Below are positions 1 to 10,272 of a DNA stretch of 64,000 nucleotides, one piece after another. Under the pieces are notes generated by a model that was given only the letters and a program-made list of their open reading frames with translations, was not told the origin of the DNA and did not search any database. This DNA is from Adineta ricciae (lineage: Eukaryota; Rotifera; Eurotatoria; Adinetida; Adinetidae), in NCBI GenBank assembly GCA_905250025.1, contig CAJNOJ010000017.1, positions 1-64,000 on the forward strand. Reading direction: 5' to 3'. Within the stretch, counting starts at the first letter, position 1, and every line of letters starts with the position of its first letter. Position numbers and translations under genes: made by a program.

Positions 1-103
1 GTAGCACCACAGGAGTCTCATTTCCGACATTTTTTTCTTTTCCTTTCTTTCTTTCTTTTCATTAAAAATACTATGATTGGATGTATGTATTTAACTTACC
101 AAT
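1..103 (-). repeat. Inverted copy of ZIC intron 2 sequence
   Basis: These first 103 bases are, base for base, the reverse complement of 1389-1491, which holds the end of ZIC exon 2, its splice donor and the first part of intron 2. The match stops abruptly at about 103, before the exon would have continued, so this is not a second inverted gene. It matches ZIC copy 1 exactly, whereas copy 2 has small differences in the purine tract. Confidence 0.9.
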
Positions 104-792
104 TCTCCAATCAGTGTATCGTCATTACTTCTCTCGACCTTTTCTAACGATCTTTTTTTCTTCTGTTTAGGAAAAAAGTGCACGGCTGGAGATGACACAG
201 ACATTTCCTTTTTTCGTATCTTTCTCTACTCGTTAGCCGTAATACAGCTAGACTTTCCTGGGTACACCTCAGGAGTTCCCTTTTCTCCCATAGTGTCTTA
301 ATCTAATACAAAACAGATATTGCAGGGAGAATAAATAAACAGGAGAAAAAAGTAAGACAGAATACAGTATTTTCTCTTTCTCCGTCTCCCTTTTTCCTAT
401 TGGTAGATTTATTTCTCTTCCTCTTTCTCTCTCTCTCTCTCTCTCGTTTTCTCTCACTTTTTTTCTCTAAGAACAACGACAAAAAAGTTCTACTACACTG
501 CTGTGTATGTGTCTGTGCTTGATAGGTTGCCTACTGGAGTCATTATTGCAGTATCAATAGCTAGATCCTGGTGAGCCTATAGGCACCGTACGACGCTCAC
601 CTCTCCCTTCAAGTTCTCAATCCTGTGGAGCATCGCAAAAAAACCGACAAGTGCCAACCCCTATCGAGTTTGTTGACAACAAAAAAAACGACAAATCGCA
701 CAGTAAGTCGTTCACGGCATGGGAGTAATTATTAAATTTATCTCTTTTAAATTTTTTTGAAAAAACTAGTCATCAATCTATTAATCACATCC
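104..792. other. Non-coding 5' flank of ZIC copy 1
   Basis: No convincing gene is visible. There is a CT-rich microsatellite at about 419-460. From 471 onward the sequence is shared with the region upstream of copy 2 (from 2998), so the shared 5' flank/5' UTR is about 320 bp. Short open frames here are low-complexity artefacts of the CT repeat. Confidence 0.6.
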
Positions 793-2664
793 ATGTTCGA
801 TCCAACGAGTCCATCGGCAGACCGAAATGGTTGTGCAGGTGAAAGTACCAACAACACGACAACGTCGTCGTACCCAAGTCCATATGCACCAGTTACATAT
901 CGACCGTTGACGTCAACACCTTCGTCATCTTCAATTTTTAATGTGCCCGGTTCGACCTCATTGAATTCATTGGATGACCAACAACAACGTCGAACGGACT
1001 TCTCATCCTATGCGGGAACATCGCCACCGTTCTCAACAACCCAAGATCCATTGGCCGCTTCGAGCTTCATGTAAGTCTACTAGTCTTCGTATAACATTTT
1101 CCCACCTAATCGAAACGCACGTATTTCAATAGGACATATCCTATGTTCGATCCGGAACAGTATGCCAATACACAATACTATTCACGTTATGTTACAGCCG
1201 GTTCGCATATTGATCCGAGCACGCAAACAGCGTTTTTACCTTATTTTCATCCATCATATCGACAAGGACTTGGTACAACATGTAATGTTAACAATATTCC
1301 AAATGGCAAAAATGATACATATATATGTAAATGGGTTGATCCTGATACACACCGAATATGCAATCGTGCATTTGGTTATATGCATGAGATTGGTAAGTTA
1401 AATACATACATCCAATCATAGTATTTTTAATGAAAAGAAAGAAAGAAAGGAAAAGAAAAAAATGTCGGAAATGAGACTCCTGTGGTGCTACTGAAATAAT
1501 GACGAGGTTAAACAGATGACAAAAATGTGTGTGTGTGTGTGTATGTATGTTCTGTTCACTATATAAATGAAGCTTGTTAGTAAAGACATAATAATCATGG
1601 CATTTTGTCCCTTGATTTGCTTCTTTTAGTCACTCATCTTACTGTTGAACATGTGGGCGGACCTGAACAATCAACACACACATGTTTATGGGTCGATTGT
1701 CCAAGACATGGCCGTGCATTTAAAGCAAAATACAAATTGGTCAATCATATTCGTGTGCATACCGGTGAAAAACCATTTGCATGTCCATTCGCTCGTTGTG
1801 GAAAAGTGTTCGCTCGATCAGAAAACTTGAAAATTCACAAACGAACGCATACAGGGTTAGTTGAAACTGCCGTTTTTTTTCTCTCATATTCAAACAGCAC
1901 TATATTTTACTTTTCAGAGAACGACCATTTCGATGTCAATATTGTGAAAGAAGTTTTGCTAATAGTTCCGATCGAAAAAAACATCAACATGTTCATACAT
2001 CCGATAAACCATATAATTGCCGTGTCAGTGGATGTGATAAAACTTACACTCATCCGTCATGTAAGAATTTTCGCGATTTTGTGCGTCCTAGTTTGGAATA
2101 ATTGTTTCATTCGTTACTTTAGCTTTACGCAAGCATATGAAAATGCATGAATCTCAAGGTCAAGATTCGACGTCCTCGACAGCAACGAATTCATCGTCTG
2201 GTTCGATTAATGATTCGTGTTTGAAACGAAATAATCTTCATCGGCGTGGTGGCGAGAACGAACGGTCGCCGTCACCATCCTCACGAATGCATCCTCATTC
2301 TCAGCGACGCCGTCGCTCGTCTCGAGACAGTATAAATACCCATCTTCATCATCAACACCCGCCACCACAACATCATCAACAACAACAATTACTCCAACCA
2401 AATCATTCATCAATGAATACCACAACAACTACAGATAGTTGTTCCGATTCACCCCCATCGTTTGAAAACTTAGCACCAATGAAAGCCGCTTTAGCACGTA
2501 TGCATCATCCTCAACAAGCACCAGCTCAATCTGCGACATCAACAGATTGGCCATTGCATATGCACACAATGAGTGCATACCATCATCCACACGTTTATCA
2601 TCCTCATCATGCTGCTGCTTTACAACAACATTATTATCATCGACAAACTGGACTTAATTTTTGA
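793..2664 (+). CDS. ZIC: ZIC-family C2H2 zinc-finger transcription factor, copy 1
   Basis: This is a nuclear DNA-binding regulator of the ZIC/odd-paired family, which acts in neural and muscle patterning. Five exons join in frame: 793-1070, 1133-1392, 1630-1855, 1918-2060 and 2123-2664, giving about 482 residues. The first two fingers show the tandem CWCH2 form typical of ZIC (CKWVD... then CLWVDCPR...). Canonical C2H2 fingers follow, with the linkers HTGEKPF, HTGERPF and HTSDKPY, ending in the basic stretch RKHMKMHE. The N-terminus is rich in Ser, Thr and Pro; the C-terminus is rich in His and Gln. The ATG at 793 is chosen because the frame upstream of it is not conserved in copy 2. Introns are 52-240 bp. 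Copy 2 starts 2.5 kb downstream and is nearly identical, and the duplication is probably an assembly effect. Confidence 0.93.
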
Positions 2665-2996
2665 CTAATTTTTTCCTAAATATTCTATGTATTTGTGTGT
2701 GTGTGTGTGTGTCGCATTGCTTGAACTTTTTTCTCTTTTTCGTTCGTTTGCTTTCATTTCAAAACACGTATTTTTTGCTTGTTATTACACGAAAAGTTTT
2801 ACGATATTAGAAACAAAATAAGAAAGAAAAAGAAAGGAAACATTCGCATTGTTCTTGAGATAATTTCATTCTATAGACATGTACAGACAAGTGGGAACGA
2901 TTATCAATCGGTTCATTTGACACGAAGACATTCGTTCATCTAAATCAACACTTTAATAACATGATGAGCTTAAACATTGAATGTCTCCACCCTCAA
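2665..2996 (+). other. 3' flank of ZIC copy 1
   Basis: This is the probable 3' UTR. It contains a GT microsatellite (about 2694-2712) and AT-rich sequence. Bases 2812-2996 recur at 5557-5741 with no differences that I found, and at about 5335-5519 with at least three. It ends at the N at 2997. Confidence 0.6.
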
Positions 2997-2997
2997 N
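2997..2997. other. Single-N join
   Basis: One ambiguous base separates the 3' flank of ZIC copy 1 from sequence equal to position 471 onward. It reads as a contig join rather than a true base. Confidence 0.85.
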
Positions 2998-3320
2998 GAA
3001 CAACGACAAAAAAGTTCTACTACACTGCTGTGTATGTGTCTGTGCTTGATAGGTTGCCTACTGGAGTCATTATTGCAGTATCAATAGCTAGATCCTGGTG
3101 AGCCTATAGGCACCGTACGACGCTCACCTCTCCCTTCAAGTTCTCAATCCTGTGGAGCATCGCAAAAAAACCGACAAGTGCCAACCCCTATCGAGTTTGT
3201 TGACAACAAAAAAAAACGACAAATCGCACAGTAAGTCGTTCACGGCATGAGAGTAATTATTAAATTTATCTCTTTTAAATTTTTTTTTAAAAACTAGTCA
3301 TCAATCTATTAACCACATCC
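2998..3320. other. 5' flank of ZIC copy 2
   Basis: This is the same sequence as 471-792 with a few substitutions and one or two homopolymer length differences. It is probable 5' UTR and promoter-proximal sequence. No separate gene is present. Confidence 0.6.
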
Positions 3321-5179
3321 ATGTTCGATCCAACGAGTCCATCGGCAGAGCGGAATGGTGGTGCAGGTGAAAGTACCAACAATACGACAACGTCGTCTTA
3401 CCCAAGTCCGTATGCACCAGTTACATATCGACCATTGACATCAACACCTTCGTCATCTTCAATTTTTAATGTACCCGGTTCGACCTCATTGAATTCACTG
3501 GATGATCAACAACGTCGAACGGACTTCTCATCCTATGCGGGAACATCACCACCGTTCTCAACAGCCCAAGATCCATTAGCCGCTTCGAGCTTCATGTAAG
3601 TCTGCTAGTCTTCGTATATCACTTTTCGACTAATCGAAACGCATGTACTTCAATAGGACATATCCTATGTTCGATCCGGAACAGTATGCCAATACACAAT
3701 ACTATTCACGTTATGTTACAGCCGGTTCGCATATTGATCCGAGCACGCAAACAGCGTTTTTACCTTATTTTCATCCATCATATCGACAAGGACTTGGTAC
3801 AACATGTAATGTTAACAATATTCCAAATGGTAAAAATGATACATATATATGTAAATGGGTTGATCCTGATACACACCGAATATGCAATCGTGCATTTGGT
3901 TATATGCACGAGATTGGTAAGTTAAATACATACATCCAATCATAGTATTTTTAATGAAAAGAAAGAAAGAAAGGAGAAGAAAAAATGTCGGAAATGAGAC
4001 TCCTGTGGTGCTACTGAAATAATGACGAGGTTAAACAGATGACAAAAATGTGTGTGTGTATGTTCTGTTCACTATATAAATGAAGCTTGTTAGCAAAGAC
4101 ATAATAATCATGGCATTTTGTCCTTTGATTTGCTTCTTTTAGTTACTCATCTTACTGTTGAACATGTGGGCGGTCCTGAACAATCAACACACACATGTTT
4201 ATGGGTCGATTGTCCAAGACATGGCCGTGCATTTAAAGCAAAATACAAATTGGTCAATCATATTCGTGTGCATACCGGTGAAAAACCATTTGCATGTCCG
4301 TTCGCTCGTTGTGGAAAAGTGTTCGCTCGATCAGAAAACTTGAAAATTCACAAACGAACACATACAGGGTTAGTTGAAACTACTGTTTTCTTTTCTCTCG
4401 TATTCAAACAACACTATATTTTGCTTTTTCAGAGAACGACCATTTCGATGTCAATATTGTGAAAGAAGTTTTGCTAATAGTTCCGATCGAAAGAAACATC
4501 AACATGTTCATACATCCGATAAACCATATAATTGTCGAGTCAGTGGATGTGATAAAACTTACACTCATCCATCATGTAAGAATTTTCACGATTTTCTGCG
4601 TTCTATTTTGGAACAATCGTTTCATTCGTTGCTTTAGCTTTACGTAAGCATATGAAAATGCATGAATCTCAAGGTCAGGATTCCACTTCCTCGACAGCAA
4701 CGAATTCATCATCTGGTTCGATCAATGATTCGTGTTTGAAACGGAATAATCTTCATCGGCGTGGTGGCGAGAACGAACGGTCGCCCTCACCATCCTCACG
4801 AATGCATCCTCATTCCCAGCGACGTCGTCGCTCGTCTCGAGACAGTATAAATACCCATCTTCATCACCAACATCCACCACCACAACATCATCAACAACAA
4901 CAATTACTCCAACCAAATCATTCATCAATGAATACCACAACAACTACAGATAGTTGTTCCGATTCACCCCCATCGTTTGAAAACTTAGCACCAATGAAAG
5001 CCGCTTTAGCACGTATGCATCATCCTCAGCAAGCACCAGCTCAATCTGCGACATCAACAGATTGGCCATTGCATATGCACACAATGAGTGCATACCATCA
5101 TCCACACGTTTATCATCCCCATCATGCTGCTGCTTTACAACAACATTATTATCATCGACAAACTGGACTTAATTTTTGA
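3321..5179 (+). CDS. ZIC: ZIC-family zinc-finger transcription factor, copy 2
   Basis: Same gene structure as the copy at 793-2664. Exons are 3321-3595, 3657-3916, 4143-4368, 4433-4575 and 4638-5179. Exons 2-5 have the same lengths as in copy 1, and exon 1 is 3 nt shorter (one Gln fewer). Protein differences seen are confined to the N-terminal low-complexity region (Asp to Glu, Cys to Gly, Thr to Ala). The five fingers and the last 175 residues are identical. Most substitutions are silent or intronic. This low divergence, together with the N joins on both sides, makes an allelic copy of the same locus more likely than a paralogue, although a recent true tandem duplication is not excluded from sequence alone. 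Confidence 0.9.
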
Positions 5180-6780
5180 CTCATTTTTTCCTAGATATTC
5201 TATGTATTTGTGTGTGTGTGTGTGTGTGTGTGTGTCGCATTGCTTGAACTTTTTTTTCTTTTTCGTTCGTTTGCTTTCATTTCAAAACACGTATTTTTTG
5301 CTTGTTATTACACGAAAAGTTTTACGATATTAGAAACAAAATAAGAAAGAAAAAGAAAGGAAACGTTCGCATTGTTCTTAAGATAATTTCATTCCATAGA
5401 CATGTACAGACAAGTGGGAACGATTATCAATCGGTTCATTTGACACGAAGACATTCGTTCATCTAAATCAACACTTTAATAACATGATGAGCTTAAACAT
5501 TGAATGTCTCCACCCTCAATCATCTACATGCCATCAACGACAATGACAACAACATNAACAAAATAAGAAAGAAAAAGAAAGGAAACATTCGCATTGTTCT
5601 TGAGATAATTTCATTCTATAGACATGTACAGACAAGTGGGAACGATTATCAATCGGTTCATTTGACACGAAGACATTCGTTCATCTAAATCAACACTTTA
5701 ATAACATGATGAGCTTAAACATTGAATGTCTCCACCCTCAATCATCTACATGCCATCAACGACAATGACAACAACATATTGCTGTTCGTTATTCTTGTGT
5801 TTTTCCATTCCAATTCAATGAATTGAATACAACACAACACATCCATCGCACGTTAATAATTACTTTCTCGATTCGATTTTCTATTTTATTCGATGCGAAC
5901 GGATCAAACATACAATCGAATATTGAAATAAAACTTTCTTCTTATCGGTAGCGAAAGGCCTCCTAGCGTGCATTTCTTTTCTTCTTTGCTCTCTCTCTCT
6001 TCCTCTCTTCGCACCTATTGATTTTCGTATGTATACATCGAATCTATTGTTCGTCGAACTGATCGTCACAGGGGATCTAAGTCTATACAGTTGACCGTTC
6101 AATTACTGAACGTTGCCATCGAAGAAGACGAGAACATACGAATATCTTATGTCATCCTTGACTGTAAATTGTATAGATGTCTTTCGATTCTACGCAATCA
6201 ATTTTTCAATTGTCTACTTATGTATCATCTATGTTTCATTTTCGAAAACAACTGGAATGTCATCGTTTATCGATAGCTCGAAGGAAGATGATCATCATCA
6301 TCATCATTTGCCACTGCAGGATGCGCTAATTGTTCAATTTGTCTGTCTACGTATGCATATGTGTGTGTGAGAAAAGCTCTTCACGAACACTAGGTGGTGA
6401 CAAAACTCAAATTAGAACCTCATTTACGCGAGGAAAAAAAGAGAACTTGTCTTATTTTCAACAATCAATCAATCCAATGCTCGACAGATGCCTTCTTACT
6501 TGTCGCAAAAGAAGAAACAAACATACTTTTCACACCTACTTCTGCAATGATGAAAGACCCCATATGTATCACACGTGAAATAAGTTTTTTCTTTTATTCA
6601 AATGAAACGCGTATATATATACACACACACAGAGAAGAAATGAAGCAATAGTATTGAGATTCGTTCGAAATAAATACAGACAAACAACACAAATAGATGA
6701 TTAATAAAGATGACCATTCCACGGTTTGACTATGGACATCTGACCCAAATAATAAATGAGATTAATGACTATTACCAGAT
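5180..6780. other. 3' flank of ZIC and gene-free spacer
   Basis: The left part is ZIC 3' UTR with a GT microsatellite (about 5211-5234). Bases 5335-5555 recur at 5557-5777 across the N at 5556. From about 5778 to 6780 the sequence is AT-rich, with short CT, CAT and AC tracts, and I see no supportable exon. The open frames there have no recognisable domain or clean splice signals. Confidence 0.5.
5335..5777. repeat. 222-bp direct repeat across an N
   Basis: Bases 5335-5555 and 5557-5777 are direct copies with an offset of 222 bp and the single N at 5556 between them. At least three substitutions distinguish the two. The right copy agrees with ZIC copy 1 (2812-2996) at those sites and the left copy does not. 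Confidence 0.85.
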
Positions 6781-7655
6781 TCAATTCTTTCCTCGACGAC
6801 TAAATGCAATTATAACTAAGAGAGAAAAACAACGAACGCACATGATCGTTTCAAAGTTGTTTAATCGAATTGACTTACTAATGATGAAGAGAATAACTCC
6901 AATAACAATACCAGCGATACAAATATTTGTCTAGAAAAGGAAAAATCAGTCGAAAGAAAATAGATCGATCGATTATGAGCTACTCGTGTGTTTTTCCACC
7001 AATACTTTCGTCGTAATTGTTTTGTTGTTTGATTATACGTTGATGCTGATGTTTCTAAGTCATCCGCACGCGTCATCAGATTGTTCAATGCAACATCACG
7101 ATCTAGTAATCGATCAATATTCTTTTTCATTACACCAACCACTTCTTGTACTTGACCATGAAGTCTACAAAAATAGAAATTACTCAAACGATCAGTGAAC
7201 AACTCGATTTACTTTTTAACACCGTCACCTGTTGACGATCGTATAATATCACTAAATCAAACGTACGACATACNTTCTAAGTCATCCGCACGCGTCATCA
7301 GATTGTTCAATGCAACATCACGATCTAGTAATCGATCAATATTCTTTTTCATTACACCAACCACTTCTTGTACTTGACCATGAAGTCTACAAAAATAGAA
7401 ATTACTCAAACGATCAGTGAACAACTCGATTTACTTTTTAACACCGTCACCTGTTGACGATCGTATAATATCACTAAATCAAACGTACGACATACTATTT
7501 GACAAAGGTCAACTTTTCTTACGATTCAATTTGAATATCCAATGCTTCATCATCATCATCTCGAATAGATGACTAAATACGAGGGTTTCGTCATTTACAA
7601 GGAAACTCATAAAACTTACGTAATTCTGAGGACGTGTGTAACCAGCAGTAGCCAT
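6781..7655 (-). CDS. Synaptobrevin/VAMP v-SNARE (exons duplicated by an assembly join)
   Basis: This is a tail-anchored vesicle R-SNARE that drives membrane fusion. From the ATG at 7655 the exons are 7620-7655, 7523-7572, one copy of the 39-nt exon (7213-7251, repeated at 7435-7473), 6984-7164, 6879-6930 and 6781-6815. Joined in frame with one copy of each, they give 130 residues. The N-terminus is short and acidic. The SNARE motif spans about 43-95 with the zero-layer Arg at about 74 (TRADDLE). The juxtamembrane RRKYWWKN precedes a C-terminal hydrophobic segment (about 103-122) ending SRRGKN. Whether it is closest to VAMP1-3 or VAMP8 is not clear. An exact 222-bp duplication around the N at 7274 repeats the small exon and part of the SNARE exon; automatic models may be garbled here. 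It is the last gene of the minus-strand cluster. Confidence 0.9.
7052..7495. repeat. 222-bp direct repeat across an N
   Basis: Bases 7053-7273 and 7275-7495 are direct copies offset by 222 bp, with N at 7274 standing where base 7052 would be. I saw no differences between the copies. The repeat contains part of the VAMP SNARE exon, an intron and the 39-nt exon. Confidence 0.9.
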
Positions 7656-7676
7656 TCGTTGTTTAACAGATATTAT

Positions 7677-7695
7677 CTATGAGAGAAAGTTCATA
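7677..7695 (-). promoter_or_regulatory. Splice acceptor just before the VAMP start
   Basis: On the minus strand a pyrimidine-rich tract ends in CAG/TAG-type acceptor TCATAG, 21 nt before the VAMP ATG, with no obvious upstream exon of its own. It is a candidate trans-splice acceptor or the end of a 5' UTR intron. Confidence 0.35.
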
Positions 7696-7804
7696 ATAAT
7701 CTAGAAAACGAAACAGCATAATAAAAACTTCAAGGTTAAAGAAACAAAAGCGAAGGTGGATAACGCAACATCACGATGTCTAGTTTCTGATTGAACTTTG
7801 TTCT

Positions 7805-8801
7805 TTAGAAGCCTGGCATTCCAGAATCATCACCACCACCACCACCACCAGTATTCATTTTCTCACGCGATTCGGTCCATGCTTTGGCAATGGTACGTTT
7901 CATTTCATCATCACCTGTTTCATACATATTCTTCATCAATTGCATTAATGAATCTCCGGGATCTTTGGTATCATCCATTTTTGGCAATGATCTATTGAGA
8001 GAAAGAAACGACGAATGGAAACGTGATGATGTATTAGTCAACTGACTTTTCGGGTGCTTTTTTCTCGTCTTGAAAGATGCATTCCCAAGTTTTTGATTCT
8101 GCTTTGGCTAAAAGCAAAACGATCATGTCTTTTTTCACCTAAAATAAGCATAAAGATATCGAACAAGAAAGATCATTTTCGTGTACCTTGTAGGATGATT
8201 GATCAGGTTTGATAGCATTTAATAAACGACCTCGTTTGAAAACGTAATTGATGTTTTTCAAGCCATTGATTTCTAATTGAAAACCTCTGAAGAAAAAAAC
8301 AGAAGAAAGAGCATTAAATACGCCACTTTGATAGCAAGCCTCTCTTTACCGTTCTTCGAATGAGCAGCGAACTTGCTCAGCTGGTAAATCTCCAACTCCA
8401 TCCAGATTTTGAACATAAATCTTAACAGATTTATCCGATTGGTCCCAGGCTAAACGACAAAAAGTTATTCTTGGATCCAGGTGAATTGATTTCGTTTACC
8501 ATAAAGTGTGATTTCTTTTGTATATGATCGAGCTGTCGATGAGGATAATGTAGTTGTTGCTGGTTTCTTTTCTGTTGATGGTGCAGAAGCTTGTTCTTGT
8601 TTTTCTTTCAATGCAATCAATTCTGTTTCAAAACGACGTTGTTGAATTTCCAGACATTGTTTAACTCGCGAACGAGTAGCTTGACCCAACAGTTGTTTAA
8701 TTTCACTGATGTCCGAGTTAATCTTCAACAGCAATCACGTACAAAGGCAATGACACTGGCAAATCACTTACGTCTTGCATTTGTTGTTCAATATTTGCCA
8801 T
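7805..8801 (-). CDS. CACYBP: Calcyclin-binding protein / Siah-1-interacting protein
   Basis: CACYBP/SIP is an adaptor that links Siah-type E3 ligase complexes to substrates and binds S100 proteins. The start at 8801 gives an N-terminal helical hairpin (MANIEQQMQD, then a spliced exon beginning INSDISEIKQLL and RSRVKQCLE), as in the family's dimerisation domain. The middle exons encode the CS (p23-like) domain, with segments such as YTKEITLYG, QNLDGVGDLPAEQV and GRLLNAIKPD. The C-terminal SGS region carries MKRTIAKAWTESREKM followed by a Gly-rich tail. About six short exons with small introns give roughly 230 residues, the usual family length. It lies 91 bp downstream of the Nudix-like stop and 150 bp upstream of the VAMP start. 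Confidence 0.92.
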
Positions 8802-8823
8802 TCTCGTTGATAAATGTCTTTGT

Positions 8824-8840
8824 CTACAAAAATAGAATTC
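8824..8840 (-). promoter_or_regulatory. Splice acceptor just before the CACYBP start
   Basis: On the minus strand the sequence ctatttttgtag ends 22 nt before the CACYBP ATG. It is a good 3' splice site with no evident upstream cis exon, and lies in the 91-bp gap to the preceding gene. It is a candidate trans-splice acceptor. Confidence 0.4.
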
Positions 8841-8891
8841 GCATTTATTACATAATTTCGAAAACAAATCAATGTCGTGCTTTTTATAATA

Positions 8892-9422
8892 TCACAATAA
8901 CTTTTGTTGTATTCCTTGCTTAATGACAGAAATAACTCGCCGATGTAAAGGACACTGCTGTCCAGACTGATCGCGTCCCATTGACGTCCGATCAATCATC
9001 TTCCACGGTTTCTTCTCGTGAAATTGCTTCAACGGAAAGAATCTCATTGAAGTAGTCTCAAGATACGAATGATCATTCGATAATTCCGTCAAATCAAACT
9101 GTTCGAATCGACTGCACACATCCCTATCACACGCTACTTTGTATATATAACAACGAAAGATTTCGTCAGAAAACTGTACGTCAACAAATGGGCAAGATGC
9201 CAAATGGTCTAAATCACAAGAGAAAAGAGTACGTGTTTCTTCGCGCAATTCTTCCTGTGCAGTTTTCTCTAAACATTTCGGTTCATCCAAATCGTATTTG
9301 ATATAACCGCCACAGCAATTGTAATTTTTCGTGTAATCAAACACCAAGAGTACAGACGAACTGATTGTGTCGACAATTAGTACACCTGATCCGGAATATT
9401 TCTCTGAAACGGACGAGGCCAT
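8892..9422 (-). CDS. Nudix-hydrolase-like protein, degenerate Nudix box
   Basis: A single uninterrupted exon of 176 residues. The segment around residues 38-67 resembles a Nudix box: GGY, then a loop, then AQEELREETRTLF, with the glutamates expected for metal binding at about 58, 61 and 62. The box is not canonical: the usual Arg before the first catalytic Glu is Glu, and the Gly after EET is Arg. Nudix enzymes hydrolyse nucleoside diphosphates linked to another moiety, but the substrate cannot be read here and activity is uncertain. The ATG directly follows a CAG splice acceptor, so a leader exon or trans-spliced leader is likely. Gaps to neighbours are 163 bp upstream and 91 bp downstream. 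Confidence 0.65.
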   Translation of the reverse strand: MASSVSEKYSGSGVLIVDTISSSVLLVFDYTKNYNCCGGYIKYDLDEPKCLEKTAQEELREETRTLFSCDLDHLASCPFVDVQFSDEIFRCYIYKVACDRDVCSRFEQFDLTELSNDHSYLETTSMRFFPLKQFHEKKPWKMIDRTSMGRDQSGQQCPLHRRVISVIKQGIQQKLL

Positions 9423-9440
9423 CTGAAAGAAAGAAAGAAA
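9423..9440 (-). promoter_or_regulatory. Splice acceptor directly at the Nudix-like start
   Basis: On the minus strand a CT-rich tract ending ttctttcag abuts the ATG with no intervening base. This fits a trans-spliced leader or a 5' UTR intron. Confidence 0.4.
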
Positions 9441-9584
9441 GAAAAAACAACGAGATACAGAATTAGATTCTTTTGTGTAGAAGCAAAAGAAAAGAGATCT
9501 ATTGAATTATTACGCAAAAAAGTTCGTGACTAAGTATTAAAACGAAACAAAATCTATCCTAGTCCATTGCTGGTCTTCGCGACT

Positions 9585-10209
9585 TCAATATAAGTTCGAA
9601 TTGTGCGGAAACAACGTGTTTAATCGAAACGGATCACAGTAACAACGCACAACCAACGCTGTTGGATTAGTTTCAGTACTAAACGAAATCAATTCATTAC
9701 AAAATCTTTCTTTCGCATAAACATACTCGTGATGTTTTGCACTGATTATCTCTGCTGATTTATTTGTTATCTCGGTTGTTTGTTGAACATCACTTTTGGT
9801 CGAAGTTGAGCCTTCACAAACCATCATTTCGCTCGTCTCTTCGTATTCCATGGTCGTTGATGAGAGTCGATCTGTTTCCATTGATTTGAGTTTTTTCGCA
9901 TTGCAGTTTGTTGGTATCTAAAGAGTCGATACTCGATTAGATTTCGTTGTAACAAACCGAGAAAAAGTCACAACACTACGTAATCCTTCGATCTGCTGAT
10001 TTCTATTCGATGAATGAATACGAATGCAAATGAAGCGTCGTCACAGAAGAAAGAGAGTAAGATTCATTCGGGTAGAGATAGAAGATATCTCGAGCGATTT
10101 TTCGTACCTGGTCGTTGAGAGACAAAAATCGAGCCGAAGAAGGATATCCTTCATCATCTGAAAGAAATTTTCGTTTGTTGTTAAGGAAATTTTCAATAGT
10201 TGTTGTCAT
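9585..10209 (-). CDS. Small unrecognised protein
   Basis: I do not recognise this gene. Two exons (10108-10209 and about 9585-9920) join in phase 0 across an intron with a GTACGA donor and a TTTAG acceptor, giving about 144 residues. The protein starts MTTTIENFLNNKRKFLSDDEG and has a central Ser/Thr/Glu-rich region. The end is more hydrophobic, with several Cys (VVRCYCDPF). No signal peptide or membrane segment is evident. It sits 64 bp downstream of the DDX56 stop, and a splice acceptor lies 28 nt before the ATG, so it may be co-transcribed with DDX56. The alternative is that the first open frame (10003-10209) ends without splicing. Confidence 0.5.
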
Positions 10210-10237
10210 GATTGTGATCTGCTCGGAAATTTTCTAT

Positions 10238-10255
10238 CTGAAACACACAAAACAA
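10238..10255 (-). promoter_or_regulatory. Splice acceptor before the small unknown gene
   Basis: On the minus strand gtgtgtttcag ends 28 nt before the ATG at 10209, inside the 64-bp gap after the DDX56 stop. This leaves little room for a conventional promoter and cis-spliced leader exon. Confidence 0.4.
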
Positions 10256-10272
10256 AGAGAGAACAAGTTTAT

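Noticed and set aside
1-103. A third ZIC gene on the minus strand at the left edge
   Set aside because: The inverted match ends within the splice-donor area and the adjoining bases do not encode ZIC exon 2.
269-457. Minus-strand frame rich in Arg and Glu
   Set aside because: It is the translation of the CT microsatellite upstream of ZIC copy 1.
2694-5234. GT microsatellites as possible telomeric repeats
   Set aside because: They are simple dinucleotide runs inside ZIC 3' flanks, not G-rich telomere-like hexamers.
5881-6651. Several short frames on both strands between ZIC and VAMP
   Set aside because: AT-driven composition, no domain, no consistent splice sites, and overlap with CT and CAT tracts.
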